The notes: generated from the letters alone by a model not told the origin. Numbered from the stretch's first letter, positions 36,963 to 47,782 are shown. The stretch is 64,000 bases of DNA from Segetibacter sp. (GCF_025963695.1 NZ_JAOQAH010000091.1:1-64000), one strand, 5' to 3'. Translations and numbers: made by a program.

Positions 36963-37553
36963 ATGGCGGTTTTAAAATTCAGAGCTTATTATGAAGATGA
37001 TGAAAGTGTATATCGTGATATCGTTGTAAAACATACTCAAACATTTGCCGACCTTCATAGTGCTATTTTAAAAGCTTATGAGTTCGACAATAAACATGCT
37101 GCGACGTTTTATCGAAGCAACGATAGCTGGCAACGCGGTAGAGAAATTTCGTTGCAGAAGTATGAAAAAGAGTACAAAGCCGAACCTTTAATTATGTCAG
37201 AAACGACCATTGGTTCAGAAATAAAAGATCCAAATCAAAAGTTTATATACACTTATGACTTTGTAAAAGGCTGGACGTTTTTAGTCGAGCTAATTAACGT
37301 AAGCAAAGAAGAAACCCCTAAAACTTCGTATCCCTCCACTGCCCGTACCGAAGGCATTGGTCCTGCCCAGTATGGAACTAAGAGCCTTTTGGGCGATAAA
37401 TTTGTAGATATAGAAGAGAAGTATGATTTAAGTGCAGGCGCAGAAGGTTTCGGACGCGAAGGCGTTAGCGACTCCGTTTCTGAAGCGGAAGAGAGTGAAG
37501 ACGAAACGTTTACAGATGAAGCAGAAGACGCAAATCACGAGGAAGAATATTAG
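36963..37553 (+). CDS. pRiA4b ORF-3 family (PF07929-like) protein
   Basis: A 196-residue protein with the pRiA4b ORF-3 fold: an N-terminal VLKFRAYYEDDESVYRDIVV, HSAILKAYEFDNKHAATFY and YDFVKGWTFLVELI, where the family usually reads YDFGDxWxH. The last 50 residues are very acidic (SEAEESEDETFTDEAED). The domain occurs in plasmid and IS-associated proteins but is also chromosomal in many Bacteroidota. Function is unknown. miaA follows 54 bases later. Confidence 0.82.
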   Translation: MAVLKFRAYYEDDESVYRDIVVKHTQTFADLHSAILKAYEFDNKHAATFYRSNDSWQRGREISLQKYEKEYKAEPLIMSETTIGSEIKDPNQKFIYTYDFVKGWTFLVELINVSKEETPKTSYPSTARTEGIGPAQYGTKSLLGDKFVDIEEKYDLSAGAEGFGREGVSDSVSEAEESEDETFTDEAEDANHEEEY

Positions 37554-37607
37554 TTTTAATCGCCGTCCTTCGCTTGTTCTTATAGTTTAAACTACTGCCT
37601 CTACATT

Positions 37608-38519
37608 TTGCATCAAAATACAATGGTTATTATTTGTGGTCCAACAGCAGTTGGTAAGACGGCAATTGCTCTGCAATTGGCACACCAATTACAAACAGAT
37701 ATTATTTCAGCAGATTCCCGGCAGTGTTTTAAAGAACTAAATATTGGTGTAGCAAAGCCTTCGTTGCAGGAGTTGACTGCGGTTCATCACTACTTCATCA
37801 ATTCGCACAGTATTCACCAAGAGGTAAATGCCGGAATATTTGAAAAATATGCATTGCAGGTCGCCGAGAAAATTTTCGAAAAGAATTGCGTTGCAGTAAT
37901 GGTCGGTGGAACCGGATTGTATATAAAAGCTTTTACCGAAGGAATGGATGAAATGCCTGCAGTTGATTTTTCTTTGCGAAAGGAAATACAGGGGGCGTAT
38001 GAAGAAAAAGGTATTAAATATTTGCAGCAACAGGTTGCTGAAAACGACCCGGAGTTTTGGGCGATAGCTGAGCGGGAAAATCCACAAAGGTTAATGCGTG
38101 CCCTCGAGGTTGTATTATCATCCGGAAAGTCAGTAACAACATTCAGGCAAGGTACAAAAGAGACCCGCCCCTTTAATATTGTAAAAATCGGACTTGAAAT
38201 GCCGCGAGAGCAATTGTACCAACAAATTAATAATAGGGTTGATTTGATGGTACAATGTGGGCTCGTGGAGGAAGCGTTTGGGCTGTTATCAGAACGAAAT
38301 ATAAATGCTTTGCAAACAGTAGGCTATAAGGAGCTTTTTGATTTTTTTGATGCACAGGTTACTTTACCAGAGGCTATTGCCAACATAAAAACAAATACCC
38401 GTCGGTATGCAAAGCGGCAATTAACCTGGTTTAAAAAAGATCCGGAGATAACATGGATGACCTCCGGAAGTAATAGGCTACTCCAATTAATTTTACAACA
38501 AATACCCGGTTATAATTAA
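37608..38519 (+). CDS. miaA: tRNA dimethylallyltransferase
   Basis: Transfers dimethylallyl to N6 of A37 in UNN-decoding tRNAs. About 303 residues. The P-loop CGPTAVGKT is followed by DIISADSRQCFKELNIGVAKPS, the DSxQ substrate motif, then VMVGGTGLYIKAF and the C-terminal QTVGYKELFDFF and TRRYAKRQLTWFKK. Start is either TTG 37608, which aligns better with homologues (residues MHQNT ahead of MVIICGPTA), or ATG 37623. Confidence 0.94.
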   Translation: MHQNTMVIICGPTAVGKTAIALQLAHQLQTDIISADSRQCFKELNIGVAKPSLQELTAVHHYFINSHSIHQEVNAGIFEKYALQVAEKIFEKNCVAVMVGGTGLYIKAFTEGMDEMPAVDFSLRKEIQGAYEEKGIKYLQQQVAENDPEFWAIAERENPQRLMRALEVVLSSGKSVTTFRQGTKETRPFNIVKIGLEMPREQLYQQINNRVDLMVQCGLVEEAFGLLSERNINALQTVGYKELFDFFDAQVTLPEAIANIKTNTRRYAKRQLTWFKKDPEITWMTSGSNRLLQLILQQIPGYN

Positions 38520-38570
38520 ATCCTATCATCCAAATCCCCTTTTCTACTTAAGATTTACCAAGCGCATTTT

Positions 38571-39743
38571 ATGACTCAATTTTTTTCTAGTTCCAGCAGA
38601 ATTATTATCACTTGTAATAAACGACTATCTCCTTATCTGCAGCAGGAGGTTGAGGAACTCGGGTTTACTCCGGTTCGTACTTTCTCCACTGGTGTTGAAT
38701 TGAAAGGAACATTGAACGATTGTATTAAGTTGAACCTTCAATTACGTTGCGCAAGCCAGGTATTGTATTCTTTAAAGGAGTTTGAAGCAAACGGACCGGA
38801 TGATGTTTATAAGGAATTGTCGGCGATAGAGTGGGAAAGAATAATTGCTTCAGACGGATATTTTTCTGTTACAAGTAATGTGGACCATCCTAGTATCAGA
38901 ACTTCTCTGTTCGCCAATGTAAAAGTTAAAGATGCTATCGTAGATCGAATGAGAGACAAGACTGGTAGTCGACCCAATTCAGGACCTGAGTTAGATAAAA
39001 CAGTTATTCACCTCTTTTGGCGCGAAGCCTTAGCTGAGTTATTTATAGATACTTCAGGAGAAACGCTTGCAAAACACGGTTACCGTAAAATACCTGGTAA
39101 AGCGCCAATGCTGGAAGCCCTTGCTGCGGCAACTTTGCTGGCCACAAAGTGGGACCGGGTTTCTCCGTTTATAAACCCAATGTGTGGGTCTTCCACCATA
39201 GCTATCGAGGCGGCATTAATTGCAACCAATCGTAGGCCGGGATTATTTAGAGATAACTATGCATTCATGCATATCATTGGCTACGATAAAGGTGTGTACG
39301 ATCATGAACGACAATTGCTGTTTACACAAATCAAAGAAGTGGCTGGGCTAACAATTATAGCTTCTGACATAAGTGCTGATGCAATAAATATTTCTAAAAT
39401 AAACGCTGCTGCTGCAGGAGTTGAGCATTTTATAAACTTTCAGTTAGGTGACTTTGAAGCGACGGAGGTTCCTGAATCGGTGAGTGGAGTTGTTTTTTTA
39501 AATCCCGAATACGGTGAAAGGCTGGGAGTGGAGACCGAGTTAGAGGAAACCTACGCCAGAATTGGCGATTTTTTGAAAAAAAAGTGTAAGGGTTACACAG
39601 GCTATATCTTTACCGGCAACCTGGAACTGGCTAAAAAAATTGGCTTAAAGGCAAAGCGGAGACTGGAATTTTATACCAGCAAGATTGACTGCAGGCTGCT
39701 GGAATATGAGTTGTATTCTGGTACGCGCAGGACAGATTTGTAA
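38571..39743 (+). CDS. THUMP-domain class I SAM-dependent rRNA methyltransferase (RlmL N-terminal half type)
   Basis: A 390-residue enzyme. The N-terminal THUMP domain (about 45-160) binds RNA, and the C-terminal Rossmann domain holds the SAM site (PMCGSSTIAIEAALIA near 203). It resembles the half of RlmL that makes N2-methylguanosine at 23S rRNA G2445. Motif IV reads NPEYGER at 311-317 instead of the usual NPPYGER. It ends 149 bases before the convergent YpfJ gene, with a perfect palindrome between. Confidence 0.88.
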   Translation: MTQFFSSSSRIIITCNKRLSPYLQQEVEELGFTPVRTFSTGVELKGTLNDCIKLNLQLRCASQVLYSLKEFEANGPDDVYKELSAIEWERIIASDGYFSVTSNVDHPSIRTSLFANVKVKDAIVDRMRDKTGSRPNSGPELDKTVIHLFWREALAELFIDTSGETLAKHGYRKIPGKAPMLEALAAATLLATKWDRVSPFINPMCGSSTIAIEAALIATNRRPGLFRDNYAFMHIIGYDKGVYDHERQLLFTQIKEVAGLTIIASDISADAINISKINAAAAGVEHFINFQLGDFEATEVPESVSGVVFLNPEYGERLGVETELEETYARIGDFLKKKCKGYTGYIFTGNLELAKKIGLKAKRRLEFYTSKIDCRLLEYELYSGTRRTDL

Positions 39744-39792
39744 CAGATAGCTACTGTATTGTATCTGCAGGTAACTTATGAGTTTTTTAGTA

Positions 39793-39831
39793 AACAGATG
39801 TGCCACACCTTTAAGGTGTGGCACATCTGTT
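39793..39831. repeat. 39-bp palindrome, copy B (perfect)
   Basis: A perfect odd palindrome: 19-base arms containing CAGATGTGCCACACC around a single T. It lies in the convergent gap between the THUMP methyltransferase and YpfJ genes, where it could serve as a bidirectional terminator, though no U-tract follows directly on the plus strand. It matches copy A at 15919-15957 apart from a few positions. Confidence 0.85.
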
Positions 39832-39891
39832 ATAAGCCTATATTTCTTCTCACTAGTTTTTATAAATTATCGATTTATCCCGTCGGAGGCT

Positions 39892-40740
39892 TTATTGTAA
39901 TTCGGAGGAGTTGAATGTGTCGCCTTGTTTTAAATCTCCCGTCTCAAAACCTTTTTTAAACCAATACATCCGCTGTGCAGAAGTTCCGTGGGTAAAGGCG
40001 TCAGGAACCACCTGGCCTTGTGATTGTTGCTGTAGCCGGTCGTCACCAATTGCGTTTGCTGCAGTCAGCGCTTCATTTATATCGCCCGGTTCCAACATGC
40101 TTTTCATTTCGTTGGCATGGTGCGCCCAAACTCCTGCATAAAAGTCGGCCTGTAGTTCTAGTTTTACTGATAATCTATTTCCTTCTTTTTCACCGCTTCG
40201 CTGTTGTAATGAATGAACCTGGTCGGATGTTCCTAATAAGTTTTGTACATGATGCCCTACTTCATGTGCTATCACATAAGCCATTGCAAAATCGCCAGGA
40301 GCTCCAAAGCGTTGTTTCAACTCCCTAAAAAACGAGAGGTCAATATATACTTTCTCGTCACCGGGGCAATAGAAAGGCCCGACGGCAGCACTTGCAGAAC
40401 CACATGCTGATTGTACTGCATCGGAAAATAATACAAGTTTTGGTTTTTTATATCCATTCATCATGTTTTCCCATACGTCTTCTGTATCCTTAAGCACGAC
40501 GGAAACAAATTGCGCGAGGGTATCATCTGCACCAGCTGACCTTGCATCATATTGTTTTCCTTGTGTCTCTTGTCTTTGACCAGGGAGAAGATCAGGCGCA
40601 TTGGAAGGATTACCTCCTAAAAAAGAATACAGCAGATAAATGATAATACCACCGATACCTCCACCAACCGCCATTCCTCCACCAGACATACCCCTTCGAT
40701 CTTCTACATTTCCACTTCCTTCCCTGCCTCTCCAAAGCAT
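39892..40740 (-). CDS. YpfJ-type neutral zinc metallopeptidase
   Basis: About 282 residues from ATG 40740 (MLWRGREGSGNVEDRRG), the standard start of this family; the frame runs on to 40788 but without family sequence. A glycine-rich helix (GGIGGIIIYLLYSFLGG) near 33 anchors it in the membrane. The zinc site HEVGHH lies near 160 in AYVIAHEVGHHVQNLLG, with the third ligand in LELQADFYAG. PFYCPGDEKVYIDLSF is also conserved. Physiological substrate is unknown. Confidence 0.92.
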   Translation of the reverse strand: MLWRGREGSGNVEDRRGMSGGGMAVGGGIGGIIIYLLYSFLGGNPSNAPDLLPGQRQETQGKQYDARSAGADDTLAQFVSVVLKDTEDVWENMMNGYKKPKLVLFSDAVQSACGSASAAVGPFYCPGDEKVYIDLSFFRELKQRFGAPGDFAMAYVIAHEVGHHVQNLLGTSDQVHSLQQRSGEKEGNRLSVKLELQADFYAGVWAHHANEMKSMLEPGDINEALTAANAIGDDRLQQQSQGQVVPDAFTHGTSAQRMYWFKKGFETGDLKQGDTFNSSELQ

Positions 40741-40852
40741 AAAAATAGTTTTAGGTAAACAAAATTTTAACAGCAAAACGATGTTCAATTGTTATGCCAC
40801 GTCAAATAAAATTAATATGATAAGATAGGCAAACACGTTGAAAAACATTGTG

Positions 40853-40912
40853 TAAGATGAAGAGAGTGACACAACGATGATGAATAAAGGAACTGCGGTA
40901 CAAACAAAAAAA
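40853..40912 (+). repeat. Intergenic repeat, copy 11 (GTGACAC form)
   Basis: Core GTGACACAACGATG at 40866-40879, ATGAATAAAGG, CTGCGGTACAAAC and an A-tract. On the minus strand that tract is the U-tract of the porin gene terminator. Confidence 0.8.
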
Positions 40913-40937
40913 GCACCTCTTTATCAGAAGTGCTTTT
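40908..40937 (-). terminator. Intrinsic terminator of the FadL-like gene
   Basis: On the minus strand, arms AAAGCACTTCT/AGAGGTGCTTT (one G·U pair) with a 5-base loop are followed by seven T's, which are also the end of repeat copy 11. Confidence 0.8.
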
Positions 40938-40955
40938 CTCAAGAATAAGTACGCA

Positions 40956-42548
40956 TTATAATTTAAAGCCTACTGTCATAACAACATTTCCGCGCGTGTT
41001 TTGCTGTGTGGCAAAAGTGTTTGCCTTATCAGTTAAGCGATAAGGAAAGTTTACGTCTTTAGTTATGTTGTGAACGTAAGTAAGGTCTATAAACATGCCG
41101 TGGTTGCGATAACCAAGTCCACCGCTACCTTGTACAATATTAGATTTAATTGCTTCGCTGCCCGCGCCCTGTTGGGTTCTGTATGGATTTGAATAATAAG
41201 CTCCACCTAACCTAAACATAATGGTGTTCAGCTTCAACTCGCCGCCCAACCTGTAATTGAATGCCCCTTTATACTGCTCCTTAATAACTGCTTTTAATTC
41301 TTTATAGTATTGCTGATCTTCGGTAGTTATGGTCTCTCCATCGGCGCCAAAACCCGAACCTCCGTATCCGGCATATTCGATGTCTGCTGTTATGAAAGCA
41401 CGTTGTTTTCGGGTATCGTTTATTTCTCTAAAAACATAAGAAGCGCTGGCTACAGCCTTCCAGGGTGTGGTAGCGGTGTAACGGATTGCGCCTTCTGTGC
41501 CACCCGTAAATTCCCTTGAGGATACACTTCTGGGGTTGCCGCTAACGAAATTTTCGCTATTGGTTGTTAAAGCTGAGGCTTGTTTATCGGTTAAGCTGTA
41601 ATAGGTCGGTGTTTGTACTGACAGTCCTAAGCGAAGAAATTCGACAGGTTTGTAGATAATTCCAAGTTTTGCATTAACACCAAAACCTTTTGTTGACAAT
41701 GTATCATTATGCTGCAAAAACGCGAAATTGTTATTAGCATCATTAGTTGGGTCGCTTTCCCTGTATGATGTAATGCGGCGATAATTAACAATGGGAAGTC
41801 CTATGCTTCCGCCGACATAGAATTTATCATCCATATTTGCAGCATAACCTAAAGCAAGCTCATAGACTCCACCTTTGGTAGTAACTGTTTTTTGCTGATT
41901 AAGTGCAATTCCCTTTTCCAACAATTTTTCTGGCACCCCTTGTATAACCTGGATCGAATCAGGTCCATTTGGATTCGAATTTTTTACTTTAAATACATCA
42001 ACGAGGTAGGTGTATATGGCGGGATAAGTTCCGTATGCAAAACGCGGGTCTCTAAGAGTGCCTGAGATGTCGATGTTATTTGCAGAAATTTCTTCTGCAA
42101 ATTGTTCGCTGAAACTACTCTGGTTGTTTGTGCCATTGTATGAAACAACATTATTGAAATTTGCCGTTTGATTTATGCCAAAACTAAAGGCCTGACTAGT
42201 CCATTTACTATGAGCGTTGTTGAAGCCTATTACCACTCCACTGGTTCCCAAGTCAAAAGCTGTTTTTTTAGCTGCAGTGTTTGTCCCACGAAAACCAGCC
42301 TTGTTGTTATTGAAACCAAAGCCTGGACTCAAAACAATTTCTCTTGTTTTATATAACCCTAATCCAGCCGGGTTTACAAATAGAGCATTGATGTCTCCAC
42401 CCAATGATCCCATTGCACCACCTATAGCCATGTTGCGGGCCGATCCGTGTTGAGGAAAATAACTATAACGTAAAATATCCTCCGGCGCTTGCGAGAAGGC
42501 CGCTGACAACGATAACGCGGAGGAAATAGTTAGTAAAAACTTTTTCAT
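40956..42548 (-). CDS. OmpP1/FadL/TodX-like outer-membrane beta-barrel protein
   Basis: A 530-residue exported protein with signal peptide MKKFLLTISSALSLSAAFSQ. The mature N-terminus (SARNMAIGGAMGSLGGDINALFVNPAGLGL) matches the FadL family plug region, where NPAG is the hallmark. The rest is alternating beta-strand sequence ending in an aromatic/hydrophobic strand (VVMTVGFKL). Members carry hydrophobic molecules across the outer membrane; the ligand here is unknown. The Tyr/Asn-rich lipoprotein gene precedes it, separated by its own terminator. Confidence 0.87.
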   Translation of the reverse strand: MKKFLLTISSALSLSAAFSQAPEDILRYSYFPQHGSARNMAIGGAMGSLGGDINALFVNPAGLGLYKTREIVLSPGFGFNNNKAGFRGTNTAAKKTAFDLGTSGVVIGFNNAHSKWTSQAFSFGINQTANFNNVVSYNGTNNQSSFSEQFAEEISANNIDISGTLRDPRFAYGTYPAIYTYLVDVFKVKNSNPNGPDSIQVIQGVPEKLLEKGIALNQQKTVTTKGGVYELALGYAANMDDKFYVGGSIGLPIVNYRRITSYRESDPTNDANNNFAFLQHNDTLSTKGFGVNAKLGIIYKPVEFLRLGLSVQTPTYYSLTDKQASALTTNSENFVSGNPRSVSSREFTGGTEGAIRYTATTPWKAVASASYVFREINDTRKQRAFITADIEYAGYGGSGFGADGETITTEDQQYYKELKAVIKEQYKGAFNYRLGGELKLNTIMFRLGGAYYSNPYRTQQGAGSEAIKSNIVQGSGGLGYRNHGMFIDLTYVHNITKDVNFPYRLTDKANTFATQQNTRGNVVMTVGFKL

Positions 42549-42562
42549 GAGACTTATGATTT

Positions 42563-42593
42563 AAAAAACCGTATTCAAGGAATACGGTTTTTG
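42563..42593 (-). terminator. Intrinsic terminator of the Tyr/Asn-rich lipoprotein gene
   Basis: CCGTATTC/GAATACGG stem flanked by A/T runs, with a 3-base loop. On the minus strand the T-run after the stem closes the lipoprotein transcript 41 bases past its stop. Confidence 0.8.
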
Positions 42594-42633
42594 TTTATAT
42601 AATGGTAATAGTCAAATATTTCCTTTCAATTAT

Positions 42634-43401
42634 CTACCGTGGGGGACGAGATACTCCACCTCCACTTGAGCTTCCTGAAGAAGAGCTTCCAGATGAGGAT
42701 GACGACGAAGACGGAGGCGTATAGGTCCTTTGGGGCGCACTGTATGTGTTAGTATTACTATTACTATTTTCATTACTGTAGGTACGGGCGTTCTCATTAG
42801 TAGAAAACACACGCTTCAAAGTATTACCAACTCCCTGGTTACTGCGGTTTGTGTTGCTGTTAGTGTTATTGTAGAGACCGTTTCTATAACCATTTAAATT
42901 AGGCCTGCTAACAGAAGGAGAAAGAACTCTTGCCGGATTTTTCGAAATGAACGACGATCCATAGGAGTTGTACCCATACTGAGGGTAATAAAGGCCAACA
43001 TTATTGTAGCGGTTATAATAGCCGAAGCTGCCGTTCATGTATGGATGATAAAAGGTTGAATAAGGGCTATACCAATTGTTCCAAACGTATGAGTTATAGA
43101 CATTATTCCTATAATAATCGTAGTTGTAATTATAAGATGGAACATAACGGCTATCATTCCAATAAGTATAGTCATCAATACCAGACCAGCGATCTCTGTT
43201 CCTGGTTTTCATTCGCAGATACTGGTCGTCCTCAGACGCCACATAGTCCTCGTATCTGTCCCTGCTGGCAGTTTGTTTTTGTACTCCTTCTCTTGCCGGA
43301 GAATAGTACACGTCGTCAGGGGTTTGGCTTGCTTTATAGGCTGATGAGCAGCTGGTTATAACAGCAGCCATCAAACCGTAAAGTAAAATTTTGTATCTCA
43401 T
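42634..43401 (-). CDS. Low-complexity Tyr/Asn- and Ser-rich lipoprotein
   Basis: A 255-residue lipoprotein with lipobox VITSCSS. From about residue 75 to 150 the sequence is dominated by Tyr, Asn and Trp (YNYNYDYYRNNVYNSYVWNN), then an Asn/Thr-rich part, and finally a Ser-rich tail with Gly and Pro. Such composition suggests an extended surface-exposed segment. I do not recognise a family. It lies upstream of the FadL-like gene but has its own terminator. Confidence 0.8.
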   Translation of the reverse strand: MRYKILLYGLMAAVITSCSSAYKASQTPDDVYYSPAREGVQKQTASRDRYEDYVASEDDQYLRMKTRNRDRWSGIDDYTYWNDSRYVPSYNYNYDYYRNNVYNSYVWNNWYSPYSTFYHPYMNGSFGYYNRYNNVGLYYPQYGYNSYGSSFISKNPARVLSPSVSRPNLNGYRNGLYNNTNSNTNRSNQGVGNTLKRVFSTNENARTYSNENSNSNTNTYSAPQRTYTPPSSSSSSSGSSSSGSSSGGGVSRPPR

Positions 43402-43442
43402 GGCGAAGGGTTTTTTAAAATTATTATCTAATGTGAAGTTAT

Positions 43443-43450
43443 TACTTTTG
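43443..43450 (+). promoter_or_regulatory. Putative -7 element of proS
   Basis: TACTTTTG followed by CGGC, 92 bases before the ATG. The same TACTTTTGCGGC string occurs before the ABC-F gene at 45181. Confidence 0.45.
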
Positions 43451-43542
43451 CGGCTATTTCGTCTGCCTGATTATACTCAAACATTATTCCAAATGTTAAA
43501 AGTATCAAGGCCTTTTGTTAAGGTATAAATAAAACCGATTTT

Positions 43543-45021
43543 ATGGGTAAAGAAATAGCGTCGAGGAAAGAAGATTACTCTCAGTGGTATAATGATTTGA
43601 TAATAAAAGGAGGCCTTGCTGATTATAGTGCTGTTCGTGGTTGCATGGTTATAAAACCTTATGGGTTTGCCTTGTGGGAAAACATGCGCGATGTGCTTGA
43701 TAAGATGTTTAAAGATACAGGTCACCAAAATGCATATTTTCCGCTTCTTGTGCCTAAAAGCCTTTTTGAAAAAGAAGAAGAAAATGCTGAAGGATTTGCA
43801 AAGGAGTGTGCCGTTGTAACACATTATCGTTTAAAAGTGAATCCTGAAAAAAAGGGGTCTTTAATGGTCGATCCTGAAAGCAAACTGGAGGAAGAGCTCG
43901 TAATTCGACCCACAAGTGAGGCAATCATTTGGAATACATATAAAGGTTGGATTCAAAGTTACCGGGATCTGCCTTTGCTAATTAACCAATGGGCAAACGT
44001 AGTAAGATGGGAGATGCGGACCCGCTTATTTTTACGTACAGCCGAATTTCTTTGGCAGGAAGGACATACCGCCCACGCGACAGCGGATGAGGCCATTGCA
44101 GAAACAAAACAAATGCTTGACGTGTATGCCACTTTTGCCGAGGAGTTTATGGGGATGCCGGTAATTAAAGGTGTAAAAAGCCCAAACGAACGTTTTGCAG
44201 GCGCGCTTGATACTTATTGTATAGAAGCTTTGATGCAGGATGGAAAGGCTTTACAAGCAGGAACATCTCACTTTCTAGGTCAAAATTTTGCAAAGGCTTT
44301 TGATGTCAAGTTTAGCGATAAAGAAAATAAGCTGGATTACGTTTGGGCAACCAGTTGGGGGGTAAGTACCAGACTAATTGGGGCTTTGGTAATGGCTCAT
44401 AGTGATGACGATGGATTAATCCTGCCACCAAAACTGGCCCCTATCCAGGTAGTCATTGTACCGATTTACAAGGGGGATGAACAGAAAAAGGCAATTGATG
44501 AAAAAGTAGCTGAAATTGTAAGTGAACTCAAGCAAAGGGGTATTAAAGTTAAATATGATGACAATGAGAATTCAAGACCAGGATGGAAGTTTGCTGAATA
44601 TGAATTAAAAGGGGTGCCTGTAAGAATTGGTATAGGAGCAAGGGATTTGGCAAATAGTGTAGTTGAAGTTGCACGCCGGGATACGAAAGAAAAAAAGAGC
44701 TACCCGATGGAAGGGCTTTCGGACAGTATTGTAAGCTTACTGGATGACATTCAAAAAAGCATCTATAATAAAGCAAGTGCTTTTCGTGAGCAGAATATAA
44801 CAAAAGCAGATAACTGGGAAGAATTTGTAAAATTGCTGGATGAAAAAGCAGGGTTTATCTCAGCTCATTGGAATGGGACAGGTGAAACTGAAGATGAAAT
44901 AAAAAATCTAACTAAAGCTACCATCCGATGTATTCCGCTAAATAATCCCCAGGAAGAAGGAGCCTGTATTCTTACCGGCCAACCTTCTAAAGAGAGGGTT
45001 TTATTTGCAAGAGCGTATTAG
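43543..45021 (+). CDS. proS: Proline–tRNA ligase (archaeal/eukaryotic type)
   Basis: Class II aminoacyl-tRNA synthetase of 492 residues, the shorter form lacking the editing insertion of the typical bacterial enzyme. Motifs: [18 protein letters not shown] near the start, [14 protein letters not shown] near 66, motif 2 in [45 protein letters not shown], and motif 3 in [22 protein letters not shown]. The anticodon-binding domain starts near 305. A terminator follows 22 bases after the stop. Confidence 0.96.
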   Translation: MGKEIASRKEDYSQWYNDLIIKGGLADYSAVRGCMVIKPYGFALWENMRDVLDKMFKDTGHQNAYFPLLVPKSLFEKEEENAEGFAKECAVVTHYRLKVNPEKKGSLMVDPESKLEEELVIRPTSEAIIWNTYKGWIQSYRDLPLLINQWANVVRWEMRTRLFLRTAEFLWQEGHTAHATADEAIAETKQMLDVYATFAEEFMGMPVIKGVKSPNERFAGALDTYCIEALMQDGKALQAGTSHFLGQNFAKAFDVKFSDKENKLDYVWATSWGVSTRLIGALVMAHSDDDGLILPPKLAPIQVVIVPIYKGDEQKKAIDEKVAEIVSELKQRGIKVKYDDNENSRPGWKFAEYELKGVPVRIGIGARDLANSVVEVARRDTKEKKSYPMEGLSDSIVSLLDDIQKSIYNKASAFREQNITKADNWEEFVKLLDEKAGFISAHWNGTGETEDEIKNLTKATIRCIPLNNPQEEGACILTGQPSKERVLFARAY

Positions 45022-45043
45022 GAGCAGTTTTAAATTTTTAAAG

Positions 45044-45076
45044 AGCCGTCAGTTTCCCCTGGCGGCTTTTATTTTT
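45044..45076 (+). terminator. Intrinsic terminator of proS
   Basis: AGCCGTCAG/CTGGCGGCT stem (one G·U pair) with a 6-base loop, followed by TTTATTTTT. Confidence 0.85.
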
Positions 45077-45180
45077 ATAAACGGTTTTCTTAATTATCGC
45101 AGTTTCGCTGACTATCAATGTAAACTTCTTCTGCATTTTGATTCTCCTTTTTAATTCTTCATGCCTTAATGTTGTTTTAC

Positions 45181-45188
45181 TACTTTTG
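45181..45188 (+). promoter_or_regulatory. Putative -7 element of the ABC-F gene
   Basis: TACTTTTG followed by CGGCC, 82 bases before the ATG at 45270. Matches TAnnTTTG and the proS promoter string. Confidence 0.45.
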
Positions 45189-45251
45189 CGGCCAAAAGAG
45201 GAGTAGATTAAAACGAAAATCTATACAAGCTATTCTCACCTCTAACAGTAA

Positions 45252-46895
<1,644 letters not shown>

Positions 46896-46919
46896 TAGTC
46901 ATTCTTATTATAATTCATT

Positions 46920-46947
46920 AGGCCACTTTTACGGTGGCCTTTTATTT
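46920..46947 (+). terminator. Intrinsic terminator of the ABC-F gene
   Basis: AGGCCAC/GTGGCCT stem with a 7-base loop followed by TTTTATTT, 25 bases after the stop. Confidence 0.85.
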
Positions 46948-47024
46948 AAGTTCCAAAATCTTTCAATAGAAGAAGCTGTACGTACAAGCTTTTTTTTTTG
47001 GAGTAATGTGATAATTTTGATAAA

Positions 47025-47291
47025 ATGGGCGTTGTGGATAATAAGATAACCTTAAGTTTCGATGCCAATATCATCAATAAGGCAAAAGCCTATGCCGAAG
47101 CAAACAATATAAGTGTGTCTCGTCTTGTCGAGTTTCTATTGCAAAAAGTAACTACATCTGGCTATCATTCTCTCGAAGATTATCCTATTTCAGATTGGGT
47201 TAGCCAGGTTGCAGAAGGGGAAGCTACCTATCAAACCAAAAAAAGAAGCAATAAGTCTTTTAAGGATGAATACTTCGCTTCTAAAAAATAA
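47025..47291 (+). CDS. DUF6364-type antitoxin
   Basis: An 88-residue protein that begins DNKITLSFDANIINKAKAYA, a short beta-strand and helix pattern like ribbon-helix-helix DUF6364 antitoxins, with NNISVSRLVEFLLQKV completing the DNA-binding fold. The C-terminal half (SDWVSQVAEGEATYQTKKRS) would contact the toxin. Its stop overlaps the PIN toxin start by one base, the usual coupling of toxin–antitoxin pairs. It probably autorepresses. Identification rests on motif and context. Confidence 0.8.
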   Translation: MGVVDNKITLSFDANIINKAKAYAEANNISVSRLVEFLLQKVTTSGYHSLEDYPISDWVSQVAEGEATYQTKKRSNKSFKDEYFASKK

Positions 47292-47716
47292 TGAGAATAT
47301 TTGTAGATGCCAACATTCTGGTATCAGTCTTAAATAAAGAATATCCTCTTTTTACCTATACCTCTCGAATTTTAAGTTTCGCGGATACAGACCGTTTCGA
47401 GGTTTTTACCTCGCCTGTATATCTCGCTATTGCTTTTTATTTTGCAGAAAAAAAGTTTAAGGCAAAAGTTGCCAAACAGAGGATATCAATACTTAGCGAA
47501 CATATTCACATCACAACAACCGATGCGTTATCAGTAAAGCAAACGTTGCGAAATAACGAGGTTAAAGATTTTGAAGATGGATTACAATATTACAGTGCTC
47601 TCGACAGTAATTGTTTTTGTATTGTAACTGAAGACATTGATGATTTTTACTTTTCAGAAATTGAAGTGCTAAAAGGCGACGCCTTCTTTTTAAAGTACAT
47701 ATCCCGCTCCAGGTAA
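47291..47716 (+). CDS. PIN-domain toxin (VapC-like)
   Basis: A 141-residue PIN-domain protein, expected to be a metal-dependent ribonuclease. The first acid is Asp6 in MRIFVDANILVSVL. Later acids appear in NNEVKDFEDGLQYYSAL and CIVTEDIDDFYF, where the family has its catalytic Asp residues. ATG overlaps the antitoxin stop (TAATG). Repeat copy 12 begins 9 bases after its stop. The RNA target is unknown. Confidence 0.85.
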   Translation: MRIFVDANILVSVLNKEYPLFTYTSRILSFADTDRFEVFTSPVYLAIAFYFAEKKFKAKVAKQRISILSEHIHITTTDALSVKQTLRNNEVKDFEDGLQYYSALDSNCFCIVTEDIDDFYFSEIEVLKGDAFFLKYISRSR

Positions 47717-47724
47717 ACAGTTTA

Positions 47725-47782
47725 CTTTTTTAGTACCGACAGCAAATCTCCGATTAAGCATCCTTGCGTCGCATTTTGTTCA
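47725..47782 (-). repeat. Intergenic repeat, copy 12 (GCGACGC form)
   Basis: On the minus strand: core GCGACGCAAGGATG at 47772-47759, CTTAATCGGAG, TGTCGGTACT and an A-tract. The tail faces the toxin gene 3' end. Upstream of the head, GATGAACAAAA is repeated twice. Confidence 0.8.
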
